Shown: positions 7,235 to 15,557, counted from the first letter of the stretch. The stretch is DNA of 25,465 nucleotides from UBA3910 sp002391465 (GCA_030054835.1 JASGVS010000030.1:1-25465), one strand, 5' to 3'. Program-made: numbers and translations. Notes: generated by a model from the letters alone, not told the origin.

Positions 7235-7942
7235 TTACAGGCTTACAGCCAGCTCCAACGCCACCTCCATCATGGTGGTTAGGCTGACCTGCCTGTCCTT
7301 GGCCGGAAGCTCACGGCCGCTGTAAACCTCGTCGGAAATGGTTAGGATGCAGAGGGCGTTTTTCCCCGCTCTGGCCGCGTTCATGTACAAAGCGGCCGCT
7401 TCCATTTCCACTGCCAAGACGCCCATTTTCTCCCAAGCAGTGGGCGGGCCCACTTCGTTGTAAAACAGGTCGGAAGAGAGGACGTTACCCACAAAATACT
7501 TTTCGCCCCGAGCCTCGGCAATTTCCACCGCCTTGGCCAGCAGGTGGTAGCTGGCAATGGGTGCGTAGGTACCCGGCAACCCGTATTGGTGGGCGTAGTT
7601 TGAATCGGTACAGGCGCCCATGCCGAAGACTAGGTCCATGATTTTTACGTCTTGGCGAATAGCACCGGCTGAACCGATGCGGATGATGTTGTCCACATCA
7701 TAGGTATTATACAGTTCGTAGGTATAAATTCCAATGGAAGGCATACCCATGCCGTGGCCCTGCACTGAGACCGGTTTACCTTTGTAAGTTCCAGTATAGC
7801 CGTACATGCCCCGCACTTCATTATAGCACTTTACATTCTCCAGGTAAGTTTCGGCCACAAATTTCGCCCTAAGGGGATCTCCGGGCATCAGTACCGTTTT
7901 GGCGATATCACCTGGCTTTGCCGCGTTATGAGGTGTTGACAT
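7235..7942 (-). CDS. deoD: Purine nucleoside phosphorylase, DeoD type
   Basis: A 235-residue hexameric-type purine nucleoside phosphorylase that cleaves purine (deoxy)nucleosides with phosphate for salvage. Landmarks are MPGDPLRAKFVAE (phosphate site), GHGMGMPS, RIGSAGAI, the VEMEAAALY ribose/base-binding motif and TISDE with the catalytic aspartate. The frame is open further upstream to 8029, but the ATG at 7942 has an AAAGGAGG site and matches the standard N-terminus STPHN, so the shorter form is chosen. It is flanked by its own terminator at 7195-7215 and is divergent from the SleB-family gene. Confidence 0.95.
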   Translation of the reverse strand: MSTPHNAAKPGDIAKTVLMPGDPLRAKFVAETYLENVKCYNEVRGMYGYTGTYKGKPVSVQGHGMGMPSIGIYTYELYNTYDVDNIIRIGSAGAIRQDVKIMDLVFGMGACTDSNYAHQYGLPGTYAPIASYHLLAKAVEIAEARGEKYFVGNVLSSDLFYNEVGPPTAWEKMGVLAVEMEAAALYMNAARAGKNALCILTISDEVYSGRELPAKDRQVSLTTMMEVALELAVSL

Positions 7943-8067
7943 AGAAGGACCTCCTTTGCTTTTTTCTCCTATAGCTACTTTGACAAGGGCAGCCCGTTCC
8001 CTCTTTTCAGGGCGGGCATTCGTCCACATTTTGCATATTATAAACAGACGCAGGAAGGAGGCTGATT

Positions 8068-8493
8068 ATGACCGAGCAGAGCCGTATTTTACCTTCACAG
8101 GAGGGTGGATTTTTCATACCGGCAGAATGCGCCCACTTTGATCTGGAAGATTGGCAGCTCCTGGCCCAACTAGTTTATGCTGAGGCTAGGGGTGAACCTT
8201 TTTGGGGTCAGGTGGCGGTAGCTGCTGTTGTGCTCAATCGGGTGAAGCATCCTGATTTCCCCTCCACAGTGCGGGAAGTGATCTTCCAGCCCAGACAGTT
8301 TGAACCGGTGGACAACAAGGCAATTTACAACGCCCCCAACAACCTGGCTTACCAAGCGGTGCAGGAGGCTTTGGAAGGGCAGGATCCTACCGATGGGGCC
8401 TTGTTTTTCTGGAACCCAGCGAAGGTTTCACCTAAGAGCTGGGTTTGGACCAGGCAGGTCAAACTGAGGCTTGGCAATCATGTCTTTGCCTAA
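8068..8493 (+). CDS. SleB-family cell wall (spore cortex) hydrolase, no signal peptide
   Basis: A 141-residue Hydrolase_2 domain protein (SleB/CwlJ family). The catalytic glutamate lies in VYAEARGEPFWGQVAVAAVV (E39), and the C-terminal FFWNPAKVS...NHVFA block matches the SleB catalytic domain. These enzymes are lytic transglycosylases acting on muramic-lactam cortex peptidoglycan during spore germination. Unlike SleB it has neither a signal peptide nor a peptidoglycan-binding domain. It is instead the size of CwlJ, which is also made without a signal and put on the spore from the mother cell. AGGAAGGAGG precedes the ATG. The AT-rich CATATTATAAA patch at 8034-8044 could hold its promoter, but no matching -35 was found. 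Its transcript ends at 8496-8526. Confidence 0.85.
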   Translation: MTEQSRILPSQEGGFFIPAECAHFDLEDWQLLAQLVYAEARGEPFWGQVAVAAVVLNRVKHPDFPSTVREVIFQPRQFEPVDNKAIYNAPNNLAYQAVQEALEGQDPTDGALFFWNPAKVSPKSWVWTRQVKLRLGNHVFA

Positions 8494-8495
8494 AA

Positions 8496-8526
8496 AACAG
8501 CCCCGGACAATTGTTCCGGGGCTGTT
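8496..8526. terminator. Bidirectional rho-independent terminator
   Basis: A perfect 12-bp stem: AACAGCCCCGGA (8496-8507) and TCCGGGGCTGTT (8515-8526), loop of 7. On the - strand the stem runs into a T6 tract, making a strong terminator for nifJ; on the + strand it closes the SleB-family gene. Confidence 0.9.
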
Positions 8527-8545
8527 GTATTAAGCTGTATGAAAC

Positions 8546-11500
8546 TTAGGAGCTTGCCAACCGCTTGTAAGTTTCGTAGCGGCGGCGTACGTCCGCTTCT
8601 GCCTGTGCGTAGAGATCGTCGGCCAGTTCGGGGAACTGACGGGCCAAGCGGGCGTAGCGTCCCTGGCTGGTGAGATGGTTGCGGAACTGCTCGTAATCGG
8701 GCTCCTTGGAGTCCAGGATGAAGGGGTTCTTGCCCTCTGCTTCCAACCTGGGGTCGAAGCGATACAGGTTCCAGTAGCCGCACTCCACAGCCTTCTTACT
8801 TTCTGCAGCACTCATGCTCATGTCAATACCGTGCTCAATACAGGGTGAGTAAGCGATGATGAGCGATGGGCCATCATAGCTCTCAGCTTCCCGCATTGCC
8901 CTGAGCACCTGGTTGTAGTTGGCGCCCATTGCGACGGATGCTACGTAAACATAACCGTAGGACATGGCCATCATACCCAGATCTTTCTTCCGGGTCTTCT
9001 TACCGGCAGTGGCGAATTTGGCTACTGCACCGGTAGGTGTGGACTTGGAAGCCTGGCCGCCTGTGTTGGAGTAAACCTCTGTGTCTAGGACCAGAATGTT
9101 TACGTCTGCACCGGAAGCGAGGACGTGGTCCAAACCGCCGTAGCCGATGTCATAGGCCCAGCCGTCTCCACCGATAATCCAGATGGATTTCTTGACCAGG
9201 ATGTCCGCGTTCTGCTCGATGGTGACCAGGGTATCCTTCAGTTCACCGGAGGCGGCTGCAACAGCAGCGGGGAGGAGCTCCCTGATTTTCTCGGCTGCTG
9301 CCTTGCTGCCTTCCACATCATCTTTATTCTCGATCCAGGCTACAAAGCTCTCCCGCAGTTCGGGGGATACCTGGTCCAGAATACCGTACATCATTTCTGC
9401 CAACTGAGCACGACGGGCTGTTTGGGCCAGGCTCATGCCGTAGCCGTATTCAGCGTTGTCCTCAAAGAGGGAGTTAGCCCAGCTGGGACCGTGTCCGTTC
9501 TCGTTAAAGGTGTACGGGCAGGTCGGTGCGCTGCCGCCGTAGATGGACGAGCAGCCGGTGGCGTTAGCAATCATCATGCGGTCGCCGAAGAGCTGCGTAG
9601 CCAGCTTAATGTAGGCGGTTTCGCCGCAGCCTGCACAGGCACCCGAGAATTCGAAGAGGGGCTGCTTGAACTGGCTGTTTTTCACGTTGCTGGGTTCAAT
9701 GTCAGCTGCCCGGTTCGGCAGGTCAATTGCGAAGTCCCAGTTAGCACTCTGAACGTCCATATGCTCTGCCAAGGGCTCCATAACCAGGGCTTTTTCCTTA
9801 GCAGGGCAGACCTGGGCACAGACTCCGCAGCCGGTGCAGTCCTGAACGGAAACTTGAATCCTGTACTGCAGGCCTTCCAGACCACGGCCAACAGCTTTCA
9901 GAGTAATGAATTCCTCAGGTGAATCTGCTAGGTCTTCCTCAGTTGCCAAGAACGGCCTGATTACCGCATGGGGGCAGACAAAGGAACACTGGTTACACTG
10001 GATACAGTTGTCCGGGATCCACTTCGGTACGTTAATGGCGATACCGCGTTTCTCGTACTTGGTGGTTCCGGAGGGCATTACGCCGTCAGGTGTAAAGGCG
10101 CTGACTGGGAGCAGGTCGCCCTTCAGGGACTGAATAGGCCGGACCACATCAGATACGAAAGCGGGTACCGATTCGGCTGCGGCAGCAGCTGCGTCAGTAG
10201 CTTCAGCCCAGCTCTCTGGGTAATCGATTTCGACCAGATAGGTCTCAGCGCTGTCAACCGCAGCAAAGTTCATGTTAACTACCTTTTCACCGCGGTGGCC
10301 GTACGAAGCGACAATAGCTTCTTTAATGTACTTCACAGCGTCCTCTGCGGGGATGACGTTAGCAATCCGGAAGAAAGCGCTCTGCAGCACGGTGTTGATC
10401 CTGCCGCCCAAACCAAGTTCGCTGGCGATTTTCACAGCGTCGATGTTATAGAAGCGCAGTTTCTTCTGGGCAATGGTCCGCTTGAGGGACGCGGGCAGTT
10501 CGGTCTCCATTTCCTCTACAGTCCAAGGAGAGTTGAGGAGGAAGACGCCGCCTTCTTTAATGCCTTCCAACAGGTCGTAGCGGGTTACGTACGACGGATT
10601 ATGGCAGGCAACCAGATCGGGATGGTCTACCAGATAGGGTGCCTTAATAGGCGAATCTCCAAAGCGGAGGTGGGAGATGGTAATCCCGCCTGATTTCTTG
10701 GAGTCGTAGACGAAGTAACCCTGTGCGTACATATCGGTGTGGTCACCGATGATCTTAATACTGTTCTGGTTAGCACCGACCGTACCGTCAGAACCAAGAC
10801 CGTAGAACTTGGCACCGAAGAGATCTTCCGGAGCAATGTTCAGAGGCTCGCCAACTTCCAGCGAGGTATGGGTTACGTCATCAATAATTCCAACCGTAAA
10901 GTGGTTCTTGGGCTCGGCTTGAGCCAGGTTGTCGAAGACAGCCTTGGCCATGCTGGGAGTAAACTCCTTAGAGCTGAGACCATAACGTCCACCAACGACT
11001 TCGATTTCGCCGCGGCCTGCTTCAGCCAATGCGCTGCGCACGTCGAGGTAGAGGGGTTCACCAAGGGAACCGGGCTCTTTTGTGCGGTCCAAAACGGCGA
11101 TCTTCTTAACCGATTCGGGCAGGACATCTACGAAATGCTTGACGGAGAAGGGACGATAGAGGCGTACCTTTACTAAGCCAAGCTTAGCGCCTTGACGATT
11201 GAGGTAATTTACTGTCTCTTCCAGAGTATCGTTGGCGGAGCCCATGGCCACTACCACATACTCTGCTTCAGGGTCGCCGAAGTAATCGAAAGGCTTATAA
11301 TAACGTCCAGTTAATTCGCCTACCTGCTGCATCGCTTCAACAACGATCTCAGGCAGTGCTAAGTAATACGGGTTGGCCGCTTCGCGCCCTTGGAAGTAAA
11401 TGTCCGGGTTCTGGGCGGTACCTCTCAATTCAGGCCGCTCAGGGTTGAGGCTGCGGGAGCGGAATTCTGCGATAGCATCCCAGTCTACCAATTTGGCCAT

Positions 11501-12064
11501 ATCTTCGTAGTCGATAACATCGATCTTCTGGATTTCATGGGAAGTCCGGAAACCATCGAAGAAGTGGACAAAGGGTACCCGTCCCTTGAGGGTGGCGAGA
11601 TGGGCAACTAAGCCTAAATCCATAGTTTCTTGTACCGAACCGGAAGCAAGCAAGGCAAAACCGGTTTGGCGGGCAGCCATTACGTCAGAATGGTCGCCGA
11701 AAATGCTTAAGGCGTGGGCCGCAACCGAACGGGCCGAAACATGAAACACGGCCGGCAGGAGTTCGCCAGCAATCTTGTACATGTTAGGAATCATGAGCAG
11801 TAGGCCCTGAGAAGCGGTAAATGTGGAGGTGAGAGCTCCGCTGACGAGTGAGCCGTGGACTGCTCCGGCTGCACCTGCCTCAGACTGAAGTTCTGAGACC
11901 AGTACCGGCCGGCCGAAGATGTTCTTCTTGCCCTGCGCCGCCCATTCGTCACACAACTCACCCATTACGGATGACGGTGTAATTGGATAAATCGCTGCCA
12001 CGTCACTGAACGCATAGGCCACATGCGCGGCAGCGAAGTTTCCATTGACGGTCATTTTGCGCAT
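8546..12064 (-). CDS. nifJ: Pyruvate:ferredoxin (flavodoxin) oxidoreductase, single-chain
   Basis: An enzyme of about 1172 residues joining all PFOR domains in one chain. It opens with an N-terminal TPP-pyrimidine domain with YPITPSS (about 26-32), followed by the domain II/III region. Next is a 2x[4Fe-4S] ferredoxin insert with CIQCNQCSFVC (687-697) and CTGCGVCAQVC (743-753), then the proximal cluster cysteines beginning ACAGCGE (C810, C813, C838). The C-terminal TPP domain has GGDGWAYDIG and the Mg-binding TEVYSNTGGQ. It oxidises pyruvate to acetyl-CoA and CO2 and reduces ferredoxin, central to anaerobic fermentation. I chose ATG at 12064 because AAGGGGGA precedes it and the protein starts as in the family; the frame to 12145 runs through the structured leader. 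It is transcribed alone from the promoter at 12207-12236. Confidence 0.95.
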   Translation of the reverse strand: MRKMTVNGNFAAAHVAYAFSDVAAIYPITPSSVMGELCDEWAAQGKKNIFGRPVLVSELQSEAGAAGAVHGSLVSGALTSTFTASQGLLLMIPNMYKIAGELLPAVFHVSARSVAAHALSIFGDHSDVMAARQTGFALLASGSVQETMDLGLVAHLATLKGRVPFVHFFDGFRTSHEIQKIDVIDYEDMAKLVDWDAIAEFRSRSLNPERPELRGTAQNPDIYFQGREAANPYYLALPEIVVEAMQQVGELTGRYYKPFDYFGDPEAEYVVVAMGSANDTLEETVNYLNRQGAKLGLVKVRLYRPFSVKHFVDVLPESVKKIAVLDRTKEPGSLGEPLYLDVRSALAEAGRGEIEVVGGRYGLSSKEFTPSMAKAVFDNLAQAEPKNHFTVGIIDDVTHTSLEVGEPLNIAPEDLFGAKFYGLGSDGTVGANQNSIKIIGDHTDMYAQGYFVYDSKKSGGITISHLRFGDSPIKAPYLVDHPDLVACHNPSYVTRYDLLEGIKEGGVFLLNSPWTVEEMETELPASLKRTIAQKKLRFYNIDAVKIASELGLGGRINTVLQSAFFRIANVIPAEDAVKYIKEAIVASYGHRGEKVVNMNFAAVDSAETYLVEIDYPESWAEATDAAAAAAESVPAFVSDVVRPIQSLKGDLLPVSAFTPDGVMPSGTTKYEKRGIAINVPKWIPDNCIQCNQCSFVCPHAVIRPFLATEEDLADSPEEFITLKAVGRGLEGLQYRIQVSVQDCTGCGVCAQVCPAKEKALVMEPLAEHMDVQSANWDFAIDLPNRAADIEPSNVKNSQFKQPLFEFSGACAGCGETAYIKLATQLFGDRMMIANATGCSSIYGGSAPTCPYTFNENGHGPSWANSLFEDNAEYGYGMSLAQTARRAQLAEMMYGILDQVSPELRESFVAWIENKDDVEGSKAAAEKIRELLPAAVAAASGELKDTLVTIEQNADILVKKSIWIIGGDGWAYDIGYGGLDHVLASGADVNILVLDTEVYSNTGGQASKSTPTGAVAKFATAGKKTRKKDLGMMAMSYGYVYVASVAMGANYNQVLRAMREAESYDGPSLIIAYSPCIEHGIDMSMSAAESKKAVECGYWNLYRFDPRLEAEGKNPFILDSKEPDYEQFRNHLTSQGRYARLARQFPELADDLYAQAEADVRRRYETYKRLASS

Positions 12065-12134
12065 AGATAAACTGTCCCCCTTAGATGATAAGTATTGAAA
12101 ATAAGCCTGGATGCAACCGCTGTGACACCTAGCA

Positions 12135-12150
12135 TGTGACAGCACTCACA
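12135..12150. promoter_or_regulatory. CRP/FNR-like palindrome in the nifJ leader
   Basis: TGTGA-N6-TCACA, an exact match to the consensus half-site spacing of CRP/FNR-family operators. It lies about 50-65 nt downstream of the predicted nifJ start point, a position that would suit repression or roadblock. A second TGTGAC copy lies at 12121-12126. Function is inferred from the pattern only. Confidence 0.4.
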
Positions 12151-12169
12151 AGGTCAGGCATGTTTTCTG

Positions 12170-12200
12170 GGAATCACTTCTCTATTAGTAAATTGATTCC
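12170..12200. repeat. Inverted repeat at the nifJ transcription start
   Basis: GGAATCA (12170-12176) and TGATTCC (12194-12200) are perfect inverted 7-mers separated by 17 bp. They begin at the predicted +1 of nifJ. They could form an RNA stem at the 5' end of the message or be two half-sites for a repressor. Confidence 0.45.
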
Positions 12201-12206
12201 TTCCCA

Positions 12207-12236
12207 ATTATATACCTTTATTTAGCATAAGGTCAA
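12207..12236 (-). promoter_or_regulatory. SigA-type promoter of nifJ
   Basis: On the - strand TTGACC (12236-12231) and a perfect TATAAT (12212-12207) are separated by 18 bp. The predicted start is near 12200, giving a leader of about 136 nt before the ATG at 12064. Confidence 0.8.
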
Positions 12237-12275
12237 ATTAAATGACCGGAGGGGACAGGCGCTCTGGCGCCCATT

Positions 12276-14144
12276 TCAGAGGAAGAAGAAATGTACGGTT
12301 TTCGTCAGGCAAATACAGAGAAGGAGACCAAAAACGGTGGGGAGGAGGGCAGCGATAAACGTCCATTTCCAGCTGGCCGTTTCCCGCCTAATTGTAAGGA
12401 GTGTGGTGGCGCAGGGCCAGTGGAAGAGGGAAAAGATCAGGAAGTTCACCACAGTGAGCCAGGTCCAGCCATTGAGAACGAGCAGATCCTTGATGGCTGC
12501 AATGCCGCTGAACTGTACCATAGCTCCTTCAGAGAGGTAGCCCATGAGCAAAATGGGAATCACAATCTCATTGGCGGGAAGGCCCAAGAGAAACGCGAGG
12601 AGGATTACCCCATCCAATCCCATGAGCCGGCCCAACGGATCGAAAAAGCCTGCCAGACGGGAGATTAAGGTCACATCCCCCACGAACACATTGGCCAAGA
12701 CCCAGGTGATTAGACCCGCCGGGGCAGCCACACATATTGCCCGGAGCAGGACAGGAAGGGTGCGTTCCAGGAAGGAACGGACCAATACTCCCCTCAGTTT
12801 TGGGCGGCGGTAGGGAGGCAGTTCCAAAACGAAAAAGGAGGGTTCACCTCGGAGCAGGGTGGCGGTTAGGAAACGGGAGACAAGAAAAGTGGCGGCAAGG
12901 GATAGAAAAAGGGCGAAGGTGACCAAGGCTGCCGTTAACAGACCTCCCGTATTGGGGGGCGCGACGAAATTGGCCAGTACTGCGCCCATACTGATCAAGA
13001 AGGGGAAACGTCCGTTGCAGGGCACAAAACTGTTGGTCAGGATAGCAACTAGCCGCTCCCGGGGCGCGTTGATGATACGCGCTGCGATCACACCGGCCGC
13101 GTTACAGCCAAAACCCATAGCCATTGTTAAGGCCTGTTTGCCGTGGGCACCGACCCGGCGGAACAGATGATCGAGGTTAAAGGCAATGCGGGGGAGAAAA
13201 CCAAAATCCTCCAGATAGGTAAAGAGAGGGAAGAAGATTGCCATGGGCGGGAGCATAACAGCCACTACCCAAACCAGGCCCCGAAAGGCTCCCTCTATAA
13301 GGGCCCCATGCAGCCAGGAAGGACAGCTGACGTGACTGCAGCCGGCATTCAACACGTTTTCCAGACGGAAAAAGATTTGGGCCAAAAACTCGGACGGGTA
13401 GTCCGCTCCCTGGATTGTGATCCAAAGGGCGGCCAGCAGCAGGCCGAGCATGATAGGGTAGCCCCACAGCTTGGAAGTGATAACCGCATCTAGCCGCTCA
13501 GTGAAGCGGTGGGGTTCCGGCCTACCTTGGAAGGCTTCAGCTGCAATCGCTTCTGCTTTGGCGAAAATGGCGGAGGCAGTATCGTCCACAACCGCAGCTT
13601 TGAGCCAGTTCTCCCCAGCCCAGGGCGTTCCGTTTGACCAAGGACGTATTGCAGTTTCCCAAATGGCGTCCTTCAGACTGGGTAGCCCATCGCCTGTAAT
13701 GGCGGTGGTGGGGATGACGGGTACGCCCAATTTCCTCGCCAGCGTGTCCACATCAATCTCCATACGGCGTCTTTTTGCCTCGTCCATCAGGTTCAAGCAG
13801 ACAACCGTCCGATCTGTAATCTGACTAATTTGAAGGACGAGGGCAAGATTTCGCTCCAGGGCGGTGGCGTCCACCACAACCACAACGGCGTCGGGCTGTT
13901 CTAGACAGATAAAATCCCTGGCAATTTCTTCTTCGGGGGAATCGGCCAAAAGGGAATATGTTCCGGGCAGATCCACTACCTTGATGTCTCGTTCGCGGTG
14001 GCGAAAATAGCCCACTGCCTGCAGTACCGTTTTCCCGGGCCAGTTGCCCGTGTGCTGCCTTAAGCCCGTGAGGGCGTTAAAAATTGTGCTTTTGCCTGTG
14101 TTGGGGTTACCCGCCAGGGCAATAACGAGTTCAGAGTCTGCCAT
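12276..14144 (-). CDS. feoB: Ferrous iron transporter FeoB
   Basis: A 622-residue FeoB, the inner-membrane Fe(II) importer. The N-terminal G domain shows G1 GNPNTGKST (12-20), G3 DLPG (58-61) and G4 NLMD (118-121), followed by a helical spacer and a membrane domain with many hydrophobic segments. Two gate regions are recognisable, including MAMGFGCNAAGV followed by RLVAILTNSFVPCNGR in the first half. The protein is on the short side but has all parts. The start ATG lies inside the end of feoA (14-bp overlap) behind GGGGGAGG, so expression is coupled. A small GC hairpin without a T tract follows the stop. No Fur or DtxR box was recognised upstream of the pair. Confidence 0.95.
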   Translation of the reverse strand: MADSELVIALAGNPNTGKSTIFNALTGLRQHTGNWPGKTVLQAVGYFRHRERDIKVVDLPGTYSLLADSPEEEIARDFICLEQPDAVVVVVDATALERNLALVLQISQITDRTVVCLNLMDEAKRRRMEIDVDTLARKLGVPVIPTTAITGDGLPSLKDAIWETAIRPWSNGTPWAGENWLKAAVVDDTASAIFAKAEAIAAEAFQGRPEPHRFTERLDAVITSKLWGYPIMLGLLLAALWITIQGADYPSEFLAQIFFRLENVLNAGCSHVSCPSWLHGALIEGAFRGLVWVVAVMLPPMAIFFPLFTYLEDFGFLPRIAFNLDHLFRRVGAHGKQALTMAMGFGCNAAGVIAARIINAPRERLVAILTNSFVPCNGRFPFLISMGAVLANFVAPPNTGGLLTAALVTFALFLSLAATFLVSRFLTATLLRGEPSFFVLELPPYRRPKLRGVLVRSFLERTLPVLLRAICVAAPAGLITWVLANVFVGDVTLISRLAGFFDPLGRLMGLDGVILLAFLLGLPANEIVIPILLMGYLSEGAMVQFSGIAAIKDLLVLNGWTWLTVVNFLIFSLFHWPCATTLLTIRRETASWKWTFIAALLPTVFGLLLCICLTKTVHFFFL

Positions 14145-14382
14145 GCCCGCAACCTCCCCCTGTACTTTCTATTTCAACTGCTTCGGCAGTTTCCCGCCGC
14201 AGGGCAACCACTGTGCCGCGGATCAGGTAAGCGATGGGGCTGCCCGCCGGATTGGCAAACAACATGGCAACCTTTGTACCCGGCACCAGGCCAAGGTCCA
14301 GGAGCCTCTGACGCTGGATTCCCACGGCTGAAAGACATTTAATGGTGCCTATTCTACCCGATTCCAAATCGGCGAGAGTCAT
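14131..14382 (-). CDS. feoA: Ferrous iron transport protein FeoA
   Basis: An 83-residue SH3-like FeoA protein, needed for FeoB function and thought to contact its cytoplasmic domain. Visible are the opening TLADLESGRIGTIKCL and the LLDLGLVPGTKV motif, followed by the beta-rich core with YLIRGTVVALRRETAEAVEI. The tail (GGGCGHGRL) adds a cysteine and a histidine that could bind metal, but this is not tested by sequence alone. The ATG at 14382 is preferred over a GTG two codons earlier because AAAGGGG is seven bases from the ATG but abuts the GTG. The last 14 bp overlap feoB. Confidence 0.9.
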   Translation of the reverse strand: MTLADLESGRIGTIKCLSAVGIQRQRLLDLGLVPGTKVAMLFANPAGSPIAYLIRGTVVALRRETAEAVEIESTGGGCGHGRL

Positions 14383-14530
14383 GGTCACACCCCTTTGCCC
14401 AGCCAGCCTGCAGACTTACTTTTATAGACTATGACGGGAAAGGGAAATGGTGCCCGGGTGGTGACGCCCAGAGAAGGGTTTTCTGTGCACAAATCAGAAT
14501 AGATGGAAGCAGGCTAGGAGGGGAGAACAC

Positions 14531-15142
14531 ATGGATTTAGACGCAATTCGGGAAAAGGCTAGAGAAATGATGGCAGACAGGCCATCGCACCGCTACCGGG
14601 AAGTGGGCTATGTTTATAACCACGGTCAAAGGGTGGGGGAAATTGCACTGCAGTTGAGGGAGATGATCTTCCCCACTGAACCAGAGTACGATCAGGTGAT
14701 TTTGGTCGGTGCCTGGCTCCATGACATAGGTAAGGGGATAGAGCCCCACTGGGAGTATGGGGAGCTGCTCGTGCGGCAGATTCTCAAAGATTACTGCCCA
14801 CCGGAGCAGCTGGAGCAGATTGCCCAAATTGTGGGGGGGCATACGCTGCGTAAGCAAAAACCATTCCCCTTTTACGTCAAGCTAGTGCAGGACAGCGATA
14901 TTCTAGATCACTTCGGAACGCAGGAGATCTGGCTGAGCTTTAACTACGCCGCCCGCTCTGGTGGAACGATCGAAACCACCTTGGAGTATTACGAGGAGAA
15001 GTACAACGCTCTCGTAGCAAAAGTACGGGCGCTGTTGAACTACGAAGAGTCGGTCCGCTACTTAGACGACAAAGATCGATTCGTGCGGGAGTTCGTGGAG
15101 CGCTTACGTTTGGAGGCGGGAGGAAAATTAGTTCAGATATAA
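14531..15142 (+). CDS. HD-domain metal-dependent phosphohydrolase
   Basis: A 203-residue protein with one HD domain. Metal ligands are visible: H31 in YNHGQRV, the H64-D65 pair in AWLHDIGKG, a histidine in GGHTLRK (H104) and acidic residues in QDSDILDHF (D121/D123). Such enzymes hydrolyse phosphomonoesters, nucleotides or cyclic nucleotides, and the substrate here cannot be told. No transmembrane or sensory domain is present. ATG at 14531 follows AGGAGGGGAG. The gene stands alone between feoA (divergent) and veg (convergent), with a strong terminator behind it. Confidence 0.82.
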   Translation: MDLDAIREKAREMMADRPSHRYREVGYVYNHGQRVGEIALQLREMIFPTEPEYDQVILVGAWLHDIGKGIEPHWEYGELLVRQILKDYCPPEQLEQIAQIVGGHTLRKQKPFPFYVKLVQDSDILDHFGTQEIWLSFNYAARSGGTIETTLEYYEEKYNALVAKVRALLNYEESVRYLDDKDRFVREFVERLRLEAGGKLVQI

Positions 15143-15144
15143 AT

Positions 15145-15178
15145 GGAAAAGGCTAAGGGGTTGCCCTTAGCCTTTTCC
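15145..15178. terminator. Strong bidirectional terminator between the HD gene and veg
   Basis: A perfect 15-bp stem, GGAAAAGGCTAAGGG (15145-15159) and CCCTTAGCCTTTTCC (15164-15178), with a GTTG loop. The A/T-rich base of the stem supplies the U-run in both directions. Confidence 0.9.
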
Positions 15179-15208
15179 GGGAGGAAAGTTGGTTGATGAA
15201 AGTCTTTA

Positions 15209-15472
15209 TTAGTGTGCGCCAACCTGTTTGTCGTCGATGGTAATCTGTACGTTCTGAGTTAAGACATCGGCATACGTGTAAGAACGGCGGCGAACTGCAT
15301 TTGTTTGGTCAAGATTTACTACAAACAACTTGGGATATGTTTCTACGAGGACTCCTTCTGTTTCCAAGTAACGGCGCCGCCCTTTGTTAGCGCGAATGAA
15401 TACTTTTTTGCCTACATTGGACTCTAACTGTTGTCTAATGTCCTCAATGGTCACCTTTTTTTCTACTGCCAC
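15209..15472 (-). CDS. veg: Veg family protein
   Basis: An 87-residue Veg-family protein: IRQQLESNVGKKVFIRANKG, then RRRYLETEGVLVETYPKLFV and a C-terminal SYTYADVLTQNV block, all typical of Firmicutes Veg (86 residues in Bacillus). Veg is abundant in Bacillus and has been linked to biofilm gene control. The longest frame begins with TTG at 15481, which directly abuts the GAAGGAG site. The GTG at 15472 is nine bases from that site and gives the normal family N-terminus, so it is the likely start. Upstream lie a pair of 10-bp direct repeats and then a c-di-AMP riboswitch with its terminator, so veg appears to be under riboswitch control. Confidence 0.88.
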   Translation of the reverse strand: MAVEKKVTIEDIRQQLESNVGKKVFIRANKGRRRYLETEGVLVETYPKLFVVNLDQTNAVRRRSYTYADVLTQNVQITIDDKQVGAH

Positions 15473-15514
15473 AACTGTCAACTCCTTCAGTAGATTTTGC
15501 TTAGCCGCCTACCA

Positions 15515-15542
15515 GCTTGTACACGTTAAAAGGCTTGTACAC
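15515..15542. repeat. 10-bp direct repeat in the veg leader
   Basis: GCTTGTACAC occurs at 15515-15524 and again at 15533-15542, an 18-bp period. Each copy contains the palindromic core TGTACA. They lie between the riboswitch terminator and the veg start and could be protein-binding sites or part of a second promoter. Confidence 0.5.
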
Positions 15543-15557
15543 TCAGATTATGGGGCT

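Noticed and set aside
8034..8044. CATATTATAAA as a promoter -10 for the SleB-family gene or for deoD
   Set aside because: AT-rich and suggestive on both strands, but no acceptable -35 at 16-18 bp for either direction and no clear sporulation-sigma match.
9125..10693. Long + strand frames (265 and 241 codons) within nifJ
   Set aside because: They are antisense to a highly conserved PFOR, have no recognisable domain or ribosome site, and arise from codon bias on the opposite strand.
12258..12271. GGCGC/GCGCC hairpin after feoB as a terminator
   Set aside because: The stem is only 5 bp and no T run follows on the - strand; kept only as a possible 3' end structure.
12291..13493. Several + strand frames within feoB
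   Set aside because: Antisense to the FeoB membrane domain; low-complexity basic products with no family resemblance.
14383..14530. Fur or DtxR-type iron box before feoA
   Set aside because: No palindrome resembling GATAATGATTATC or the DtxR/IdeR consensus was found; only a poor TATAAA near 14420 on the - strand.
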